Positions 55,491 through 64,000 of a stretch of 64,000 nt of DNA are shown here, one piece after another (the first letter of the stretch is position 1; each line of letters opens with the position of its first letter). Location of the stretch: positions 496,001-560,000 of the forward strand of contig NZ_JACHDA010000002.1 of the NCBI RefSeq assembly GCF_014207235.1, in the 5' to 3' direction. The translations under genes were made by a program, and so were the position numbers. This DNA comes from Sphingopyxis sp. JAI128. GTDB taxonomy: Bacteria > Pseudomonadota > Alphaproteobacteria > Sphingomonadales > Sphingomonadaceae. The notes under the pieces were generated by a model. It made no database searches, was not told the DNA's origin, and saw only the letters and a list, made by a program, of their open reading frames with translations.

Positions 55491-56255
55491 GTGCGCATCC
55501 TCCTCACCAATGACGACGGTTATCACGCCCCCGGCATGGCCGTACTGGAGGCGATCGCGCGCCAGCTTTCGGACGACATCTGGATTTGCGCCCCGGCCGA
55601 GGAACAGTCGGGCGCCGGCCACTCGCTGACCCTGTCGCGCCCGGTGCGTATCCGCGAACATGGACCACGCCGCTGGTCGTGCAGCGGTACCCCTACCGAT
55701 TCGGTGATGATGGCGATCGGCAAGCTGATGCCCGAAAAGCCCGACCTCATCCTCTCTGGCGTCAACCGCGGCGCGAACCTTGGCGACGACATCACTTACT
55801 CGGGTACCGTATCGGCGGCGATCGAGGGCGCGCTTGCCGGGATCCGCTCGATCGCGCTCAGCCAAGTTTACGCGAAGGAAGGCATGGGCGACAGCGTGTC
55901 GTTCGAGGCGGCGGAAATGTGGGGCGCCAAAGTGCTGCGTCCGCTGATGGATCACGACATGCCGCCGCGCACGCTGATCAACATAAACTTCCCCGCCCTT
56001 CCCGCTGCCGAGGTACAGGGCATTCGCGTCACGCGTCAGGGTTTCCACGATTATGGCCGCGGCTCGATCGTCGAAGGCACCGATCCGCGCGGTTATCGCT
56101 ATTACTGGTTCGGCCTGCACGGCATCGAACACAGCCTTGGCCACGACAGCGATCTGGAGGCGATCGACGATCGCTATATCTCGGTCACCCCGCTCCAGCT
56201 CGACCTGACGCACGACGCGTCGCTCGCGGCGCTGCGCGGCGCCTACGGCGGCTGA
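55491..56255 (+). CDS. surE: 5'-nucleotidase SurE
   Basis: 254-residue metal-dependent nucleoside monophosphate phosphatase. The N-terminal LTNDDGYHAPG supplies the metal Asp pair; GVNRGANLGDDITYSGTV near residue 90 is the second signature. The start is GTG at 55491, and the family N-terminus VRILLTNDD supports it. It precedes the LysM/LytM gene, the order also seen in E. coli, where surE and nlpD are close. Confidence 0.97.
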   Translation: MRILLTNDDGYHAPGMAVLEAIARQLSDDIWICAPAEEQSGAGHSLTLSRPVRIREHGPRRWSCSGTPTDSVMMAIGKLMPEKPDLILSGVNRGANLGDDITYSGTVSAAIEGALAGIRSIALSQVYAKEGMGDSVSFEAAEMWGAKVLRPLMDHDMPPRTLININFPALPAAEVQGIRVTRQGFHDYGRGSIVEGTDPRGYRYYWFGLHGIEHSLGHDSDLEAIDDRYISVTPLQLDLTHDASLAALRGAYGG

Positions 56256-56337
56256 TCGGCACGCAAAAATCGAAATTTCTGTTCCATATCGGGACAGAAG
56301 CCTAGTCAGCCTCGCTCTGCTTTGGCAAAGAGCGGCC

Positions 56338-57414
56338 ATGGGGGGCGTTAACCATCGTATCTGGCTGTTGTCGGGGGTATTTTTGCTCGTCGGCTGTATT
56401 CCCGCGGTCGACGCGCCGGCGCCGGCCTCGCGGCCCGCGCGCGAAGAGCCGCCGCCCCGCGAGGAGGCGGGGCGCGGAGATATCTTCGGCGGCGAGGTTG
56501 TCGGCGGCGACGCCAAACCGACCTGGACCCTGAAACACGTCACCACCAACGCCGTGCAAGTGGCGGCGGGAAACTATGTCGTCCGCCGTGGCGACACGCT
56601 GCGCGCGATCGGCGAAATGACCGGCGCGGGGTCCGAAGCGCTGGCGATCGAGAATGACCTAGCCCCGCCCTATATACTGCATCCGGGGCAGGAACTGCGC
56701 ATTCCGGCCGGCCTCTATCATCGCGTTGCGGCGGGTGAGACCGGCATTGGCATTGCCGCCGCCTACGACGCCGACTGGGGCGAGATCATTACGGTGAACG
56801 CGCTCAGCGAACCCTATATCTTGCGTGTCGGCCAGCGGCTGTGCCTGCCATCCGATGCGCGGCCGGTGCGCGGCCCCGTCGATGTCGGCGCGCGCGCCGC
56901 GGCCTTCCGCCTCGACATCGACGACATCGCGACCGGCAGCCAGCCGGCGCTTGCCGCCAGCGGCAAGCCCGCCGCCGGGACCGCCGCGCCGCGCAAGCCC
57001 GTGACCACCGCGATCGCCGATCCCGCCTATTTCACCGGACGCTTCGAATGGCCGCTCCACGGCCCGATCCTCGCGCGGTTCGGCCCCATCGCGCCGGGCA
57101 AGGTCAGTGACGGGATCAATATCGCCGCGGCTGGCGGCACCCCGATTCGCGCGACGGCGAACGGTGTCGTCGCCTATGCCGGCGACCAGATCGGCGTTTA
57201 CGGCGGGCTGATCCTGATCAACCATGGCAGCGGCTGGGTCAGCGCCTATGGTCATGCGGGACGGATCGACGTGAAGCGCGGTCAGACGGTGCGGATGGGC
57301 GACGTCATCGGCCGCGCTGGCGCGACGGGCCAGGTCCAGACGTCGCAACTCCATTTCCAGTTGCGCAAAAATCGCATACCTGTCGATCCGATGAAGCAAT
57401 TGCCGCCCCGATGA
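56338..57414 (+). CDS. LysM/LytM lipoprotein, NlpD/EnvC-like amidase activator
   Basis: 358-residue cell-envelope protein. A lipobox near LLVGC (residues 15-20) gives lipid attachment. Two LysM-type repeats bind peptidoglycan (YVVRRGDTLRAIG near 80 and YHRVAAGET near 125). The C-terminal LytM domain is degenerate: the HxGID zinc motif reads SDGIN and the HLH reads QLH, so it cannot bind zinc normally. Such forms, like NlpD and EnvC, activate amidases in cell division. The gene overlaps the K+ channel gene by 4 nt. Confidence 0.9.
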   Translation: MGGVNHRIWLLSGVFLLVGCIPAVDAPAPASRPAREEPPPREEAGRGDIFGGEVVGGDAKPTWTLKHVTTNAVQVAAGNYVVRRGDTLRAIGEMTGAGSEALAIENDLAPPYILHPGQELRIPAGLYHRVAAGETGIGIAAAYDADWGEIITVNALSEPYILRVGQRLCLPSDARPVRGPVDVGARAAAFRLDIDDIATGSQPALAASGKPAAGTAAPRKPVTTAIADPAYFTGRFEWPLHGPILARFGPIAPGKVSDGINIAAAGGTPIRATANGVVAYAGDQIGVYGGLILINHGSGWVSAYGHAGRIDVKRGQTVRMGDVIGRAGATGQVQTSQLHFQLRKNRIPVDPMKQLPPR

Positions 57415-58478
57415 GCCGCAAGCCGTCCGACAGGCGGAAGCTGCCGCACCAGTTTCAGTTGCTCAAGCGTGCCAGCAAATGGCCGGTCTGGGCCGACCTT
57501 ATCACTCGGCTCGGCGTCGCCTTTCTGTTGATCGGCGTGGTGGTACTCGTCCACTGGATCGACCGCGACGGCTTGATCGATCATCATGACGGCCATATCA
57601 GCTTCCTCGACGTCGTCTATTTCACGATGATCTCGGTCACGACGACCGGGTTCGGCGACATCGCCCCGATATCGAACCGGTCGCGACTGATCGAAGCAGT
57701 GATCGTCACGCCGATCCGCATCGCGGTGCTCTTCATCTTCGTGGGCACTGCCTATAATTTCGTCATCAAACGCACATGGGAAAAATGGCGTATGGCCCGC
57801 ATCCAGTCCAAACTCACAAACCATATCGTGGTGCTCGGCTATGGCGTCAGCGGCGGCGAGGCGGTGCAGGAACTGATCAAGCGCGGGACCGACCCCTCCT
57901 GCATTGTCGTGATCGACCAGTCGCCGGGCCGGATCAATGCCGCCGAAGCCGCAGGCTGCAACGTGCTCGAGGGCGATGCGTCGAACGACGACACGCTGGT
58001 CGATGTGCGGATTAACGAGGCGCAGTCGGTACTCGTCTCGGCGGGGCGCGACGACACGTCGATCCTGATCGTGCTCACCGTCCGCCACCTTGCCCCGCGT
58101 GTCCCGATCAGCGTAGTGATCCGCGCGCAGGATAACGAGCTGCTCGCGCGGCAGGCGGGCGCGAACAATGTCATCAACCCGGTCAGCTTCACCGGCCTGC
58201 TGCTCGCGGGATCGGCGCAGGGCGCGCATGTCGCCGATTATATGGCCGACCTCGCCAGCATCGGCGGCCGCGTCCAACTGCGCGAACGCCCGGTCGAAAT
58301 CGGCGAAATCGGCCGCGGCCTCGATCAGCTATCGAGCGGCGGCCGCGGCCTGCGCGTCTATCGTGCTGGGAAACCCTATGGATTCTGGGAGCCCGAGGTT
58401 CAGCGACTCGAAGCCGGCGACCAGATCGTCGAAGTCGTGCGCTGCGAAGACAGCGAAGCGAGCGTTCCGGGCAGCTAA
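57411..58478 (+). CDS. Potassium channel with RCK/TrkA-N domain
   Basis: 355-residue inner membrane protein with two transmembrane helices around a pore loop. The selectivity filter is TTTGFGD at residues 77-83. The cytoplasmic RCK domain begins [14 protein letters not shown] near residue 143, with the dinucleotide site. It is an ion-gated K+ channel. It follows the LytM gene with ATGA overlap and meets the DUF423 gene tail to tail. Confidence 0.94.
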   Translation: MSRKPSDRRKLPHQFQLLKRASKWPVWADLITRLGVAFLLIGVVVLVHWIDRDGLIDHHDGHISFLDVVYFTMISVTTTGFGDIAPISNRSRLIEAVIVTPIRIAVLFIFVGTAYNFVIKRTWEKWRMARIQSKLTNHIVVLGYGVSGGEAVQELIKRGTDPSCIVVIDQSPGRINAAEAAGCNVLEGDASNDDTLVDVRINEAQSVLVSAGRDDTSILIVLTVRHLAPRVPISVVIRAQDNELLARQAGANNVINPVSFTGLLLAGSAQGAHVADYMADLASIGGRVQLRERPVEIGEIGRGLDQLSSGGRGLRVYRAGKPYGFWEPEVQRLEAGDQIVEVVRCEDSEASVPGS

Positions 58479-58804
58479 ATCCGCCAGTAGAGCCAACCCG
58501 CCCACAGCCAGCCGATGATCAGCAGCCCGCCGCCGATCGGGGTCACCGCGCCCAGCCACCGCGGCGCTCCCAACGCCATCGCATAAAGGGTGATCGAAAA
58601 GATCGCCACGCCGGCGAGCAGCAAGATCGCCGGCCCGCGTGCGAAGCCCATGATCGCGAGCGCCGCGACCGCGTGGAGCAACTGATAGATGCCGCCAGTG
58701 CGCAGCCATTCGGCCTCCTGCGGCCCCGACGCGCCATGCGCGCCGAATGCGCCCGCGGCGACCGCCATCGCCGCCGAAATCGCCGCAAACGCCCCGATCG
58801 CCAT
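58475..58804 (-). CDS. DUF423 inner membrane protein
   Basis: 109-residue membrane protein of the DUF423/YgdD family with four hydrophobic segments: [21 protein letters not shown] first, then [16 protein letters not shown]. The ATG at 58804 has AAGGA nine bases upstream; an open frame to 58894 is not supported. It is convergent with the K+ channel gene, sharing 4 nt. Function unknown. Confidence 0.88.
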   Translation of the reverse strand: MAIGAFAAISAAMAVAAGAFGAHGASGPQEAEWLRTGGIYQLLHAVAALAIMGFARGPAILLLAGVAIFSITLYAMALGAPRWLGAVTPIGGGLLIIGWLWAGWLYWRI

Positions 58805-58896
58805 CGCACTTATCCTTTCGTCCGAACCGCGCGCTCCATGCCCCGAAGCGCCGCGCGTGACAAGCGCCGCGAAATCGACTATGGGCGCGGCCAATC

Positions 58897-60267
58897 ATGA
58901 CAGTCAAAACCCTCCCCACCCAGCCGAAGGTCGGCATGGTTTCGCTCGGCTGCCCCAAGGCGCTCGTCGACAGCGAACGGATTCTGACCAAACTGCGCGC
59001 CGACGGCTATGGCCTCTCGCCCGATTATGCGGGCGCCGATGTCGTCCTCGTCAACACCTGCGGCTTCCTCGATTCGGCGAAGGAAGAAAGCCTTGAAGCG
59101 ATCGGCGAAGCGATGGCGGAGAATGGCCGCGTCATCGTTACCGGCTGCATGGGCAACGAGGCCGAGGTCATCCGCGCGCGCTTCCCGAACGTGCTCGCGG
59201 TCACCGGCGCGCACCAGTACGAACAGGTCGTCGATGCCGTCCACGACGCCGCGCCGCCCACGCAGGGTCCGTTCATCGACCTGGTGCCCGAGGGCGGGCT
59301 GAAACTGACGCCGCGGCACTATAGTTATCTGAAGATATCCGAAGGCTGCAATCATAGCTGCTCCTTCTGCATCATCCCCGACCTCCGCGGAAAACTGGTC
59401 TCGCGGCGCATCGATGCGGTGCTGCGCGAGGCCGAAAAGCTCGTCGCCGCCGGAACGAAGGAATTGCTGGTCATCAGCCAGGATACTTCGGCCTATGGCG
59501 TTGATATAAAACATGAAAGTCGTATGTGGCATGGCGCGGAAGTTCGCGCCCACATGACCGATCTTGCGCGGCAACTTGGACAACTTCGGACCAGCGAAGG
59601 CCGCGCCCCGTGGGTGCGCCTCCACTATGTCTATCCCTATCCGCACGTCGATGCGGTGATCCCGCTGATGGCCGAAGGGCTGCTGACGCCCTATCTCGAT
59701 ATCCCGTTCCAGCACGCAAGCCCGAGCGTCCTCAAGCGCATGAAGCGCCCCGCAAACGAAGCGAAGGTGCTCGAACGGCTGAAGAACTGGCGCGCGGTCG
59801 CTCCCGACATTTCGATCCGCTCGAGCTTCGTCGTCGGCTTCCCCGGCGAAACCGAGGCGGATTTCCAATATCTCCTCGACTGGCTCGACGAGGCGCAGCT
59901 CGACCGCGTCGGCGCCTTCCGCTTCGAACCCGTCGCCGGCGCGCAGGCGAATGCCCTCGACGATCAGGTCCCCGAAGAGCTCAAGGAAGAACGCTACCAG
60001 CGCATCATGGCCAAGACCGCGGCGATCAGCGCCGCGAAGCTCGAAGCCAAGATCGGCCGCACGCTGCCCGTCATCATCGACGACGTCGGTGAGGCCGACG
60101 AAGACGGCAGCATCGGCGCGACGGGGCGTTCACAAGCCGACGCGCCCGAAATCGATGGCCACGTCTACCTCCGCGACGTCGCAGCAACGCTGAAAGCCGG
60201 CGATATCGTCGATGTCGAGATCGAGGACGCCGACGAGCATGACCTGTTCGGGGTGATCAGCGCTTAG
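58897..60267 (+). CDS. rimO: Ribosomal protein S12 methylthiotransferase RimO
   Basis: 456-residue radical SAM enzyme that methylthiolates Asp88 of ribosomal protein S12. N-terminal UPF0004 Cys are in SLGCPK, NTCGFLD and TGCMGN; the radical SAM cluster is CNHSCSFC near residue 151. The C-terminal TRAM domain is present. It is divergent from the DUF423 gene with 92 nt between. Full length for the family. Confidence 0.98.
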   Translation: MTVKTLPTQPKVGMVSLGCPKALVDSERILTKLRADGYGLSPDYAGADVVLVNTCGFLDSAKEESLEAIGEAMAENGRVIVTGCMGNEAEVIRARFPNVLAVTGAHQYEQVVDAVHDAAPPTQGPFIDLVPEGGLKLTPRHYSYLKISEGCNHSCSFCIIPDLRGKLVSRRIDAVLREAEKLVAAGTKELLVISQDTSAYGVDIKHESRMWHGAEVRAHMTDLARQLGQLRTSEGRAPWVRLHYVYPYPHVDAVIPLMAEGLLTPYLDIPFQHASPSVLKRMKRPANEAKVLERLKNWRAVAPDISIRSSFVVGFPGETEADFQYLLDWLDEAQLDRVGAFRFEPVAGAQANALDDQVPEELKEERYQRIMAKTAAISAAKLEAKIGRTLPVIIDDVGEADEDGSIGATGRSQADAPEIDGHVYLRDVAATLKAGDIVDVEIEDADEHDLFGVISA

Positions 60268-60286
60268 GCATGTGCGGCCCCACCCT

Positions 60287-61141
60287 TCAGCGATCCGTGC
60301 GACCCTTGGGCCATTTCACGGCGTCATCGGGGCCAAAGGCATAGCATCGCCCGGACTGCAACCCGCCGGGTTCATACCAGACCGGCACGCATTGCGCGAC
60401 GTCCTGCGGACCGATCCGACCCGACCGCACCAGCGCGGTACATAGGGCGAGGTCGCCTACGAAATAGGAGGCAACGACGCCGTTGCGGGCATCCGCATTG
60501 GCGTCGCCGGTGTCGGTGAACGCCGGAAGGTAGCGATGCGGGTCGCGACTGATCGTGTGCGATATTTCGTGCGCCATCGTGTTAATCGCACAGGCCTTGA
60601 CCACCGGATTGGCGGACCGCCACCGGTCGAGCAGCGATCGACGAAGGCGTATGCGCAGCTTTCCGTCCCGCTCCATTCGGGTCGAAGCCCAGCCGGAACG
60701 CCAGGGGATTACCAAGGCTTCGACATAGGACATCGAAGCTTCGCCCGGGCTGACGATGGCGGCGACGCGTTCGCCGCTGTCGTAACCCAATGCCCCGGTC
60801 AGCCATATTTTGGAGTATTTTGCCGGCAATTGTCGAGCGTTGTCGCGGAAGGCATCCGACGTCATTTCAGTGATTGCCGCGCGAACCAGCGCATCCATGT
60901 CCTTTCGATCCCTATCGGACCACCCTGGCCCGACCGTGACATTCGGTTCTTGCGGACCTCCACTTTTTTTGATGCTGCCCGATGCGATGGGCAGTCCCAC
61001 ACCCTTCGGATCCTCCGGCGCGGCGATCTCGGCCCGAGCATGGCGCGGTTCGGGGAGTGCCATGGCGCCATTTGGCAATGCCGGCGGCCCTGAACATCCC
61101 GCTATGCCGATCAGGAGCAAACCCCAGCCGTATTTCTTCAT
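60287..61141 (-). CDS. Lipoprotein with HEXXH motif, unknown function
   Basis: 284-residue putative outer-envelope lipoprotein; the lipobox is IAGC near residue 16. An HEISH motif at residues 191-195 is the zinc-protease pattern HEXXH, with an adjacent helix (NTMAHEISHTISRD). A third zinc ligand cannot be assigned. The mature protein is mixed and of ordinary composition. No characterised family was recognised. It is convergent with rimO and followed by pit on the same strand. Confidence 0.7.
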   Translation of the reverse strand: MKKYGWGLLLIGIAGCSGPPALPNGAMALPEPRHARAEIAAPEDPKGVGLPIASGSIKKSGGPQEPNVTVGPGWSDRDRKDMDALVRAAITEMTSDAFRDNARQLPAKYSKIWLTGALGYDSGERVAAIVSPGEASMSYVEALVIPWRSGWASTRMERDGKLRIRLRRSLLDRWRSANPVVKACAINTMAHEISHTISRDPHRYLPAFTDTGDANADARNGVVASYFVGDLALCTALVRSGRIGPQDVAQCVPVWYEPGGLQSGRCYAFGPDDAVKWPKGRTDR

Positions 61142-61264
61142 GCCCCCTCCCGCCGCTGCGCGGATCGCAACCTAGCATGATGGCTATCATTTCAGCGTCG
61201 GATGGAAAAGATCGCATCGGTGCGACCTCCGGCGCGGACGTGAAACCGGAGCCCGGGCCTCCCG

Positions 61265-62278
61265 TCAGAACAACCGCGTAATGCTGTAAAAAGCCGCCGC
61301 GACGATCGCGCTCGCCGGGATGGTGATAAACCATGCCGCGACGACATTGCCCGCGACGCCCCAGCGCACCGCGCTGGCGCGGCGCGCGACACCGGCGCCG
61401 ATGATGCTGCCGGTGATCGTGTGCGTGGTCGACACCGGGATGCCGAGCAGGCTGGCGGTGAACACCATGATCGACCCGCCGGTCGAGGCGGCAAAGCCCT
61501 GGTGGTGCGACAGTTTGGTAATGCGCCCGCCCATCGTCTCGATGATCTTCCACCCACCCGACAGCGTGCCCAGCGCGATCGCGACATAACAGCTGAACGC
61601 CACCCAGTGCGGCACATTGAATTCGCCCTGCAAATAGCCGGTCGAATAGAGCAGCACCGCGATGATCCCCATCGTCTTTTGCGCGTCGTTCAGCCCGTGG
61701 CTGATCGAATAGGCCGCCGACGAAAAGAGATGGAGATGGCGGAAGGTCTTTTCGGCGAATTTTGCGGTCGCCCGGTGCAGCGCCCAGCTGCTGACCAGCA
61801 TCACCAGCATGGCAAGCAGCATGCCCAGCATCGGCGACAGGAAGATCGCGATGACGGTCTTGTTGAGCCCCGTCCATTCGATCCCCTCGAACCCCGCATG
61901 CGCAACGCCCGCGCCGACGATGCCGCCGACCAGCGCGTGGCTCGACGAGGAGGGAATGCCCTTGAGCCAGGTCACGACGTTCCAGAACATCGCCCCGACC
62001 AGCGCGCCGAACACCACCGCGGGGGTCACCAGATCCTTGTCGATGATCCCCTTGCCGATCGTCTCGGCAACCTTGTGTAGTTCGGGGAAGATGATCGACA
62101 GGAAATATGCGGCGAAGTTGAAGAAGGCGGCGAACAGCACCGCCTGCACCGGGCGCAGCAGCCGCGTCGCGACGACCGTCGCGATGCTGTTCGCGGCATC
62201 GTGCAGGCCGTTCAGGAAATCGAACGCCAGCGCCAGGATGACGAGGCCGACGAGGAGCGGGAAAGCGAGTTCGTGCAT
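61265..62278 (-). CDS. pit: PiT family inorganic phosphate transporter
   Basis: 337-residue inner membrane protein with about ten helices. The duplicated signatures are LNGLHDAANSIATVVATR near residue 23 and YSISHGLNDAQKTMG near 190. It imports phosphate with protons or metal-phosphate. It is 15 nt downstream of a NUDIX-DUF47 gene; DUF47/PhoU-like proteins commonly precede pit and regulate it. Confidence 0.96.
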   Translation of the reverse strand: MHELAFPLLVGLVILALAFDFLNGLHDAANSIATVVATRLLRPVQAVLFAAFFNFAAYFLSIIFPELHKVAETIGKGIIDKDLVTPAVVFGALVGAMFWNVVTWLKGIPSSSSHALVGGIVGAGVAHAGFEGIEWTGLNKTVIAIFLSPMLGMLLAMLVMLVSSWALHRATAKFAEKTFRHLHLFSSAAYSISHGLNDAQKTMGIIAVLLYSTGYLQGEFNVPHWVAFSCYVAIALGTLSGGWKIIETMGGRITKLSHHQGFAASTGGSIMVFTASLLGIPVSTTHTITGSIIGAGVARRASAVRWGVAGNVVAAWFITIPASAIVAAAFYSITRLF

Positions 62279-62293
62279 GGTGGACGCCCCCGC

Positions 62294-63418
62294 TTATGCG
62301 TGGTCGATAACCAGGCCGTCGATCTCGTTCGCAACATCCTCGAAACTGTCGGTGACGCGTTCGAGATGGCGGAAGAGTTCGCGAGTGATCAGGAAGCGCG
62401 TCGGGTTCGCCTCGCCATGTTCCTTGAACAGGCGCTTGAGGCCCGCCGCGTGGATTTCGTCGGCATGTCCCTCCATACGAACGAGCCGCTCGGTAAGTTC
62501 GTGAAGACGCGGGCCATTGGCCGAAATATTACGCAGCAGGGGCAATGCCTCGGCGGTCAGACGCGCGGCATCGACGATGATGCCGGCCATGTCGCGCATT
62601 TCGGGCTCGAATTCTGTGACATCGTAAAGGTCGACCGCGCCCGCGGTCTTCTGCATTTCGTCGATCGCATCGTCCATCGAGGCGATGAGGTCGGTGATCG
62701 CGCTACGGTCGAACGGGGTCAGGAAAGTACGGCGGACGGTCTGCAATACTTCGCGCGTGATCGCGTCGGCGTCATGCTCGCGTTCAATGATCTCCTGGAC
62801 ATGGTCGGCCATGCCTTCGCCGCCCTGAAGCATGCGCGACAACGCATTCGCCCCGGCGACGAGCGTCGCGGCATGGCTTTCGAACAGTTCGAAGAAATTT
62901 CCCTGTCGCGGCAGCAAACGCTGAAACCATGCGAACATCCAGCTAACCCCTGTCTTGTTTGCTACATTTTCGACCACTCCCCGCGGCTGGGCGGCGGCGC
63001 GAAAGCCGCTGTCGCCAAAGGAACGGATCAAGGCCTGTAAATCGGGCTCGTCGACTGCGGAGGCGGCGGCGTCGAACGCGAACCATTTGCGGTCGCGCTC
63101 GTCCATTTCCTTCCACTCGGCGAGTTCGTTGGTCACCGCGAGCGGAAAAACCTCGACATTGTACATGATCGACGCGCCGTTCGCGCGACGCTTGCGATAC
63201 TCATAGCTGCCGATCGGCGTCGGACAGACCGCGCCGATCACGCCAGCCTCTTCCTCGGCTTCGACCGCCGCGGCGGCGTGGCGCGTCATGCCTGTCAGCG
63301 GATTGCCCTTCGGCACAACCCAGCGCTTCGTCTCGCGCGAGGTAATAAGCAGAATCTCGGTCGGACCATCCTGCGCGGGGCCGCCGAATCGATAGGGAAG
63401 AACCGCGATCTGGCGCAT
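62294..63418 (-). CDS. NUDIX hydrolase fused to DUF47 (PhoU-like) protein
   Basis: 374-residue ORF with two complete domains. Residues 1-150 are a NUDIX hydrolase of the diphosphoinositol type: VVPKGNPLTG, then AAAAVEAEEEAGV. Residues 161-374, starting MFAWFQRLLPRQ, are a full-length DUF47 protein, the usual partner of PiT. The DUF47 start has AGGGG nine bases upstream, so it may also be translated alone from 62938. The fusion could come from a one-base loss in the GGGG tract just before: one more G would give a stop (TAG). The ATG at 63418 has AAAGGA upstream. Confidence 0.85.
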   Translation of the reverse strand: MRQIAVLPYRFGGPAQDGPTEILLITSRETKRWVVPKGNPLTGMTRHAAAAVEAEEEAGVIGAVCPTPIGSYEYRKRRANGASIMYNVEVFPLAVTNELAEWKEMDERDRKWFAFDAAASAVDEPDLQALIRSFGDSGFRAAAQPRGVVENVANKTGVSWMFAWFQRLLPRQGNFFELFESHAATLVAGANALSRMLQGGEGMADHVQEIIEREHDADAITREVLQTVRRTFLTPFDRSAITDLIASMDDAIDEMQKTAGAVDLYDVTEFEPEMRDMAGIIVDAARLTAEALPLLRNISANGPRLHELTERLVRMEGHADEIHAAGLKRLFKEHGEANPTRFLITRELFRHLERVTDSFEDVANEIDGLVIDHA

Positions 63419-63556
63419 GAAGATCAATCCTTTCCTATAGTGGATGCCGCGCTATGGCAGAATGATGACAATGGGGCTTCGCCCCTATGACAATAATGTG
63501 ACAGCCACAAGGGAAGCTGGCCTTCCGCTGCGATACTTCCATCCCTGTCAATTCGA

Positions 63557-63569
63557 TTGCAAAATGCAA
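63557..63569 (+). promoter_or_regulatory. Possible operator upstream of the monooxygenase gene
   Basis: Perfect palindrome TTGCA-AAA-TGCAA 45 nt upstream of the monooxygenase start, within a divergent 195-nt gap shared with the NUDIX-DUF47 gene. A second hairpin (GGGGC/GCCCC, 63473-63485) flanked by ATGACAAT repeats lies nearer the other gene. A regulator is not identified. Confidence 0.35.
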
Positions 63570-63613
63570 CGCGGTGCGTAAGCTGGCGCCAAAGAGAGAC
63601 GGGAGACGAGACG

Positions 63614-64000
63614 ATGGCAGATACTGCGACGAGGGAACGTCCGGCGGACGCGAAAGCTGCCCCGGTGGATCAGGACGTCCTGATCGTCGGCGCCGGCATT
63701 TCCGGCATCGGCATGGCGGTACATCTCCGGATGAACTGTCCCGACCGCAGCTTCGCCCTCGTCGAACGCCGTGAACAGCTCGGCGGCACATGGGACCTGT
63801 TCCGTTACCCCGGGATCCGGTCGGACAGCGACATGCACACATTGGGCTTCGTCTTCGAGCCATGGAAGCATGAAAAGTCGATCGCCGACGGCCCTTCGAT
63901 CCTCGAATATCTGAACCGTATCGTCGACGAACGCCATATCCGCGAACGCATCCGTTTCGACAGCAAGGTCGTCGGGGCAGACTGGGACAGCGCCGCCGCG
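63614..64000 (+). CDS. FAD-dependent Baeyer-Villiger-type monooxygenase, N-terminal part (3' end outside window)
   Basis: The ATG at 63614 starts a frame that runs off the window, showing 129 residues. GGGAGACG precedes it. The Rossmann FAD motif is DVLIVGAGISGIG near residue 21; LGGTWDLFRYPGIRSDS near 59 is the flavin-containing/BVMO class signature. It oxidises ketones or aldehydes with NADPH and O2; the substrate is not visible. It is divergent from the NUDIX-DUF47 gene. Confidence 0.9.
   Translation, partial: MADTATRERPADAKAAPVDQDVLIVGAGISGIGMAVHLRMNCPDRSFALVERREQLGGTWDLFRYPGIRSDSDMHTLGFVFEPWKHEKSIADGPSILEYLNRIVDERHIRERIRFDSKVVGADWDSAAA

Noticed and set aside
53034..56549. 1171-residue leftward ORF overlapping the Ser-rich gene, serS and surE
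   Set aside because: It runs antisense to three real genes and is translated as the complement of Ser/Gly-rich codons (Glu/Asp/Leu-rich tracts). It has no family features; GC-rich antisense frames are commonly open.

Overview
The window is GC-rich alphaproteobacterial chromosome. Gene content points to a sphingomonad, most likely Sphingopyxis or a close relative: large TonB-dependent receptors, a complete exosortase A (XrtA/PEP-CTERM) exopolysaccharide locus, the infA-maf-RNase-yacG string, an RcdA-type DUF1465 gene, and a ccmC-I cluster. The genus is inference from gene order and protein style; no rRNA is present. Nearly all of the sequence is coding, with tightly packed operons and many 1-4 nt stop/start overlaps.

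Layout. 0-4.2 kb: two convergent TonB-dependent receptors (the first cut by the window edge) separated by two hairpin terminators. 4.5-6.6 kb: tRNA-Phe, then yacG, an RNase E/G-family gene, maf and infA read leftward. 6.7-8.8 kb: a coupled cupin/JmjC-like gene and GNAT-like gene. 9.0-21.9 kb: the main leftward XrtA operon (export lipoprotein, Wzz-like protein, tyrosine autokinase, outer membrane protein, ATPase, deacetylase, FemAB protein, glycosyltransferase, exosortase A with an EpsI-like tail, AsnB-type amidotransferase). 22.0-27.6 kb: a second XrtA-associated block, divergent around 24.83 kb, with a PLP decarboxylase and acyl-CoA ligase leftward and a GNAT protein, an acyl carrier protein and two hydrolases rightward. 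27.6-38 kb: trxB, a methyltransferase, a decayed secreted-protein gene, hppA, thiL-nusB-hisD-hisG, a DUF2332 gene, and an AHH-nuclease-like gene coupled to an unknown gene. 38-46.4 kb: kup, the cytochrome c maturation genes ccmCDEFGHI, a DUF454 gene and an amino acid dehydrogenase. 46.5-52.3 kb: tRNA-His, a 2OG-Fe(II) oxygenase, a SIMPL protein, an ABC-F ATPase, an RcdA homologue, two YdcH-type proteins, a PilZ protein and DksA. 52.7-54.0 kb: a very serine-rich secreted protein with a PEP-CTERM-like tail. 54.1-64 kb: serS, surE, a LysM/LytM lipoprotein, a K+ channel, a DUF423 gene, rimO, a lipoprotein with an HEXXH motif, pit, a NUDIX-DUF47 ORF and the start of a Baeyer-Villiger-type monooxygenase.

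How it fits together. The XrtA block encodes polysaccharide assembly and export plus the sorting transpeptidase that processes PEP-CTERM proteins. The ligase/decarboxylase/ACP/hydrolase block is a carrier-protein chemistry branch of unknown product. The serine-rich protein about 40 kb away from xrtA is a likely sorting substrate. Outside this system the window is mostly housekeeping: translation, histidine and thiamine cofactor synthesis, cytochrome c maturation, and K+ and phosphate transport.

The most interesting points are the orphan Ser-rich XrtA candidate substrate, the uncharacterised ACP-based branch, the AHH/unknown gene pair, the possibly recent NUDIX-DUF47 fusion, and a small secreted-protein gene broken by three frameshifts.
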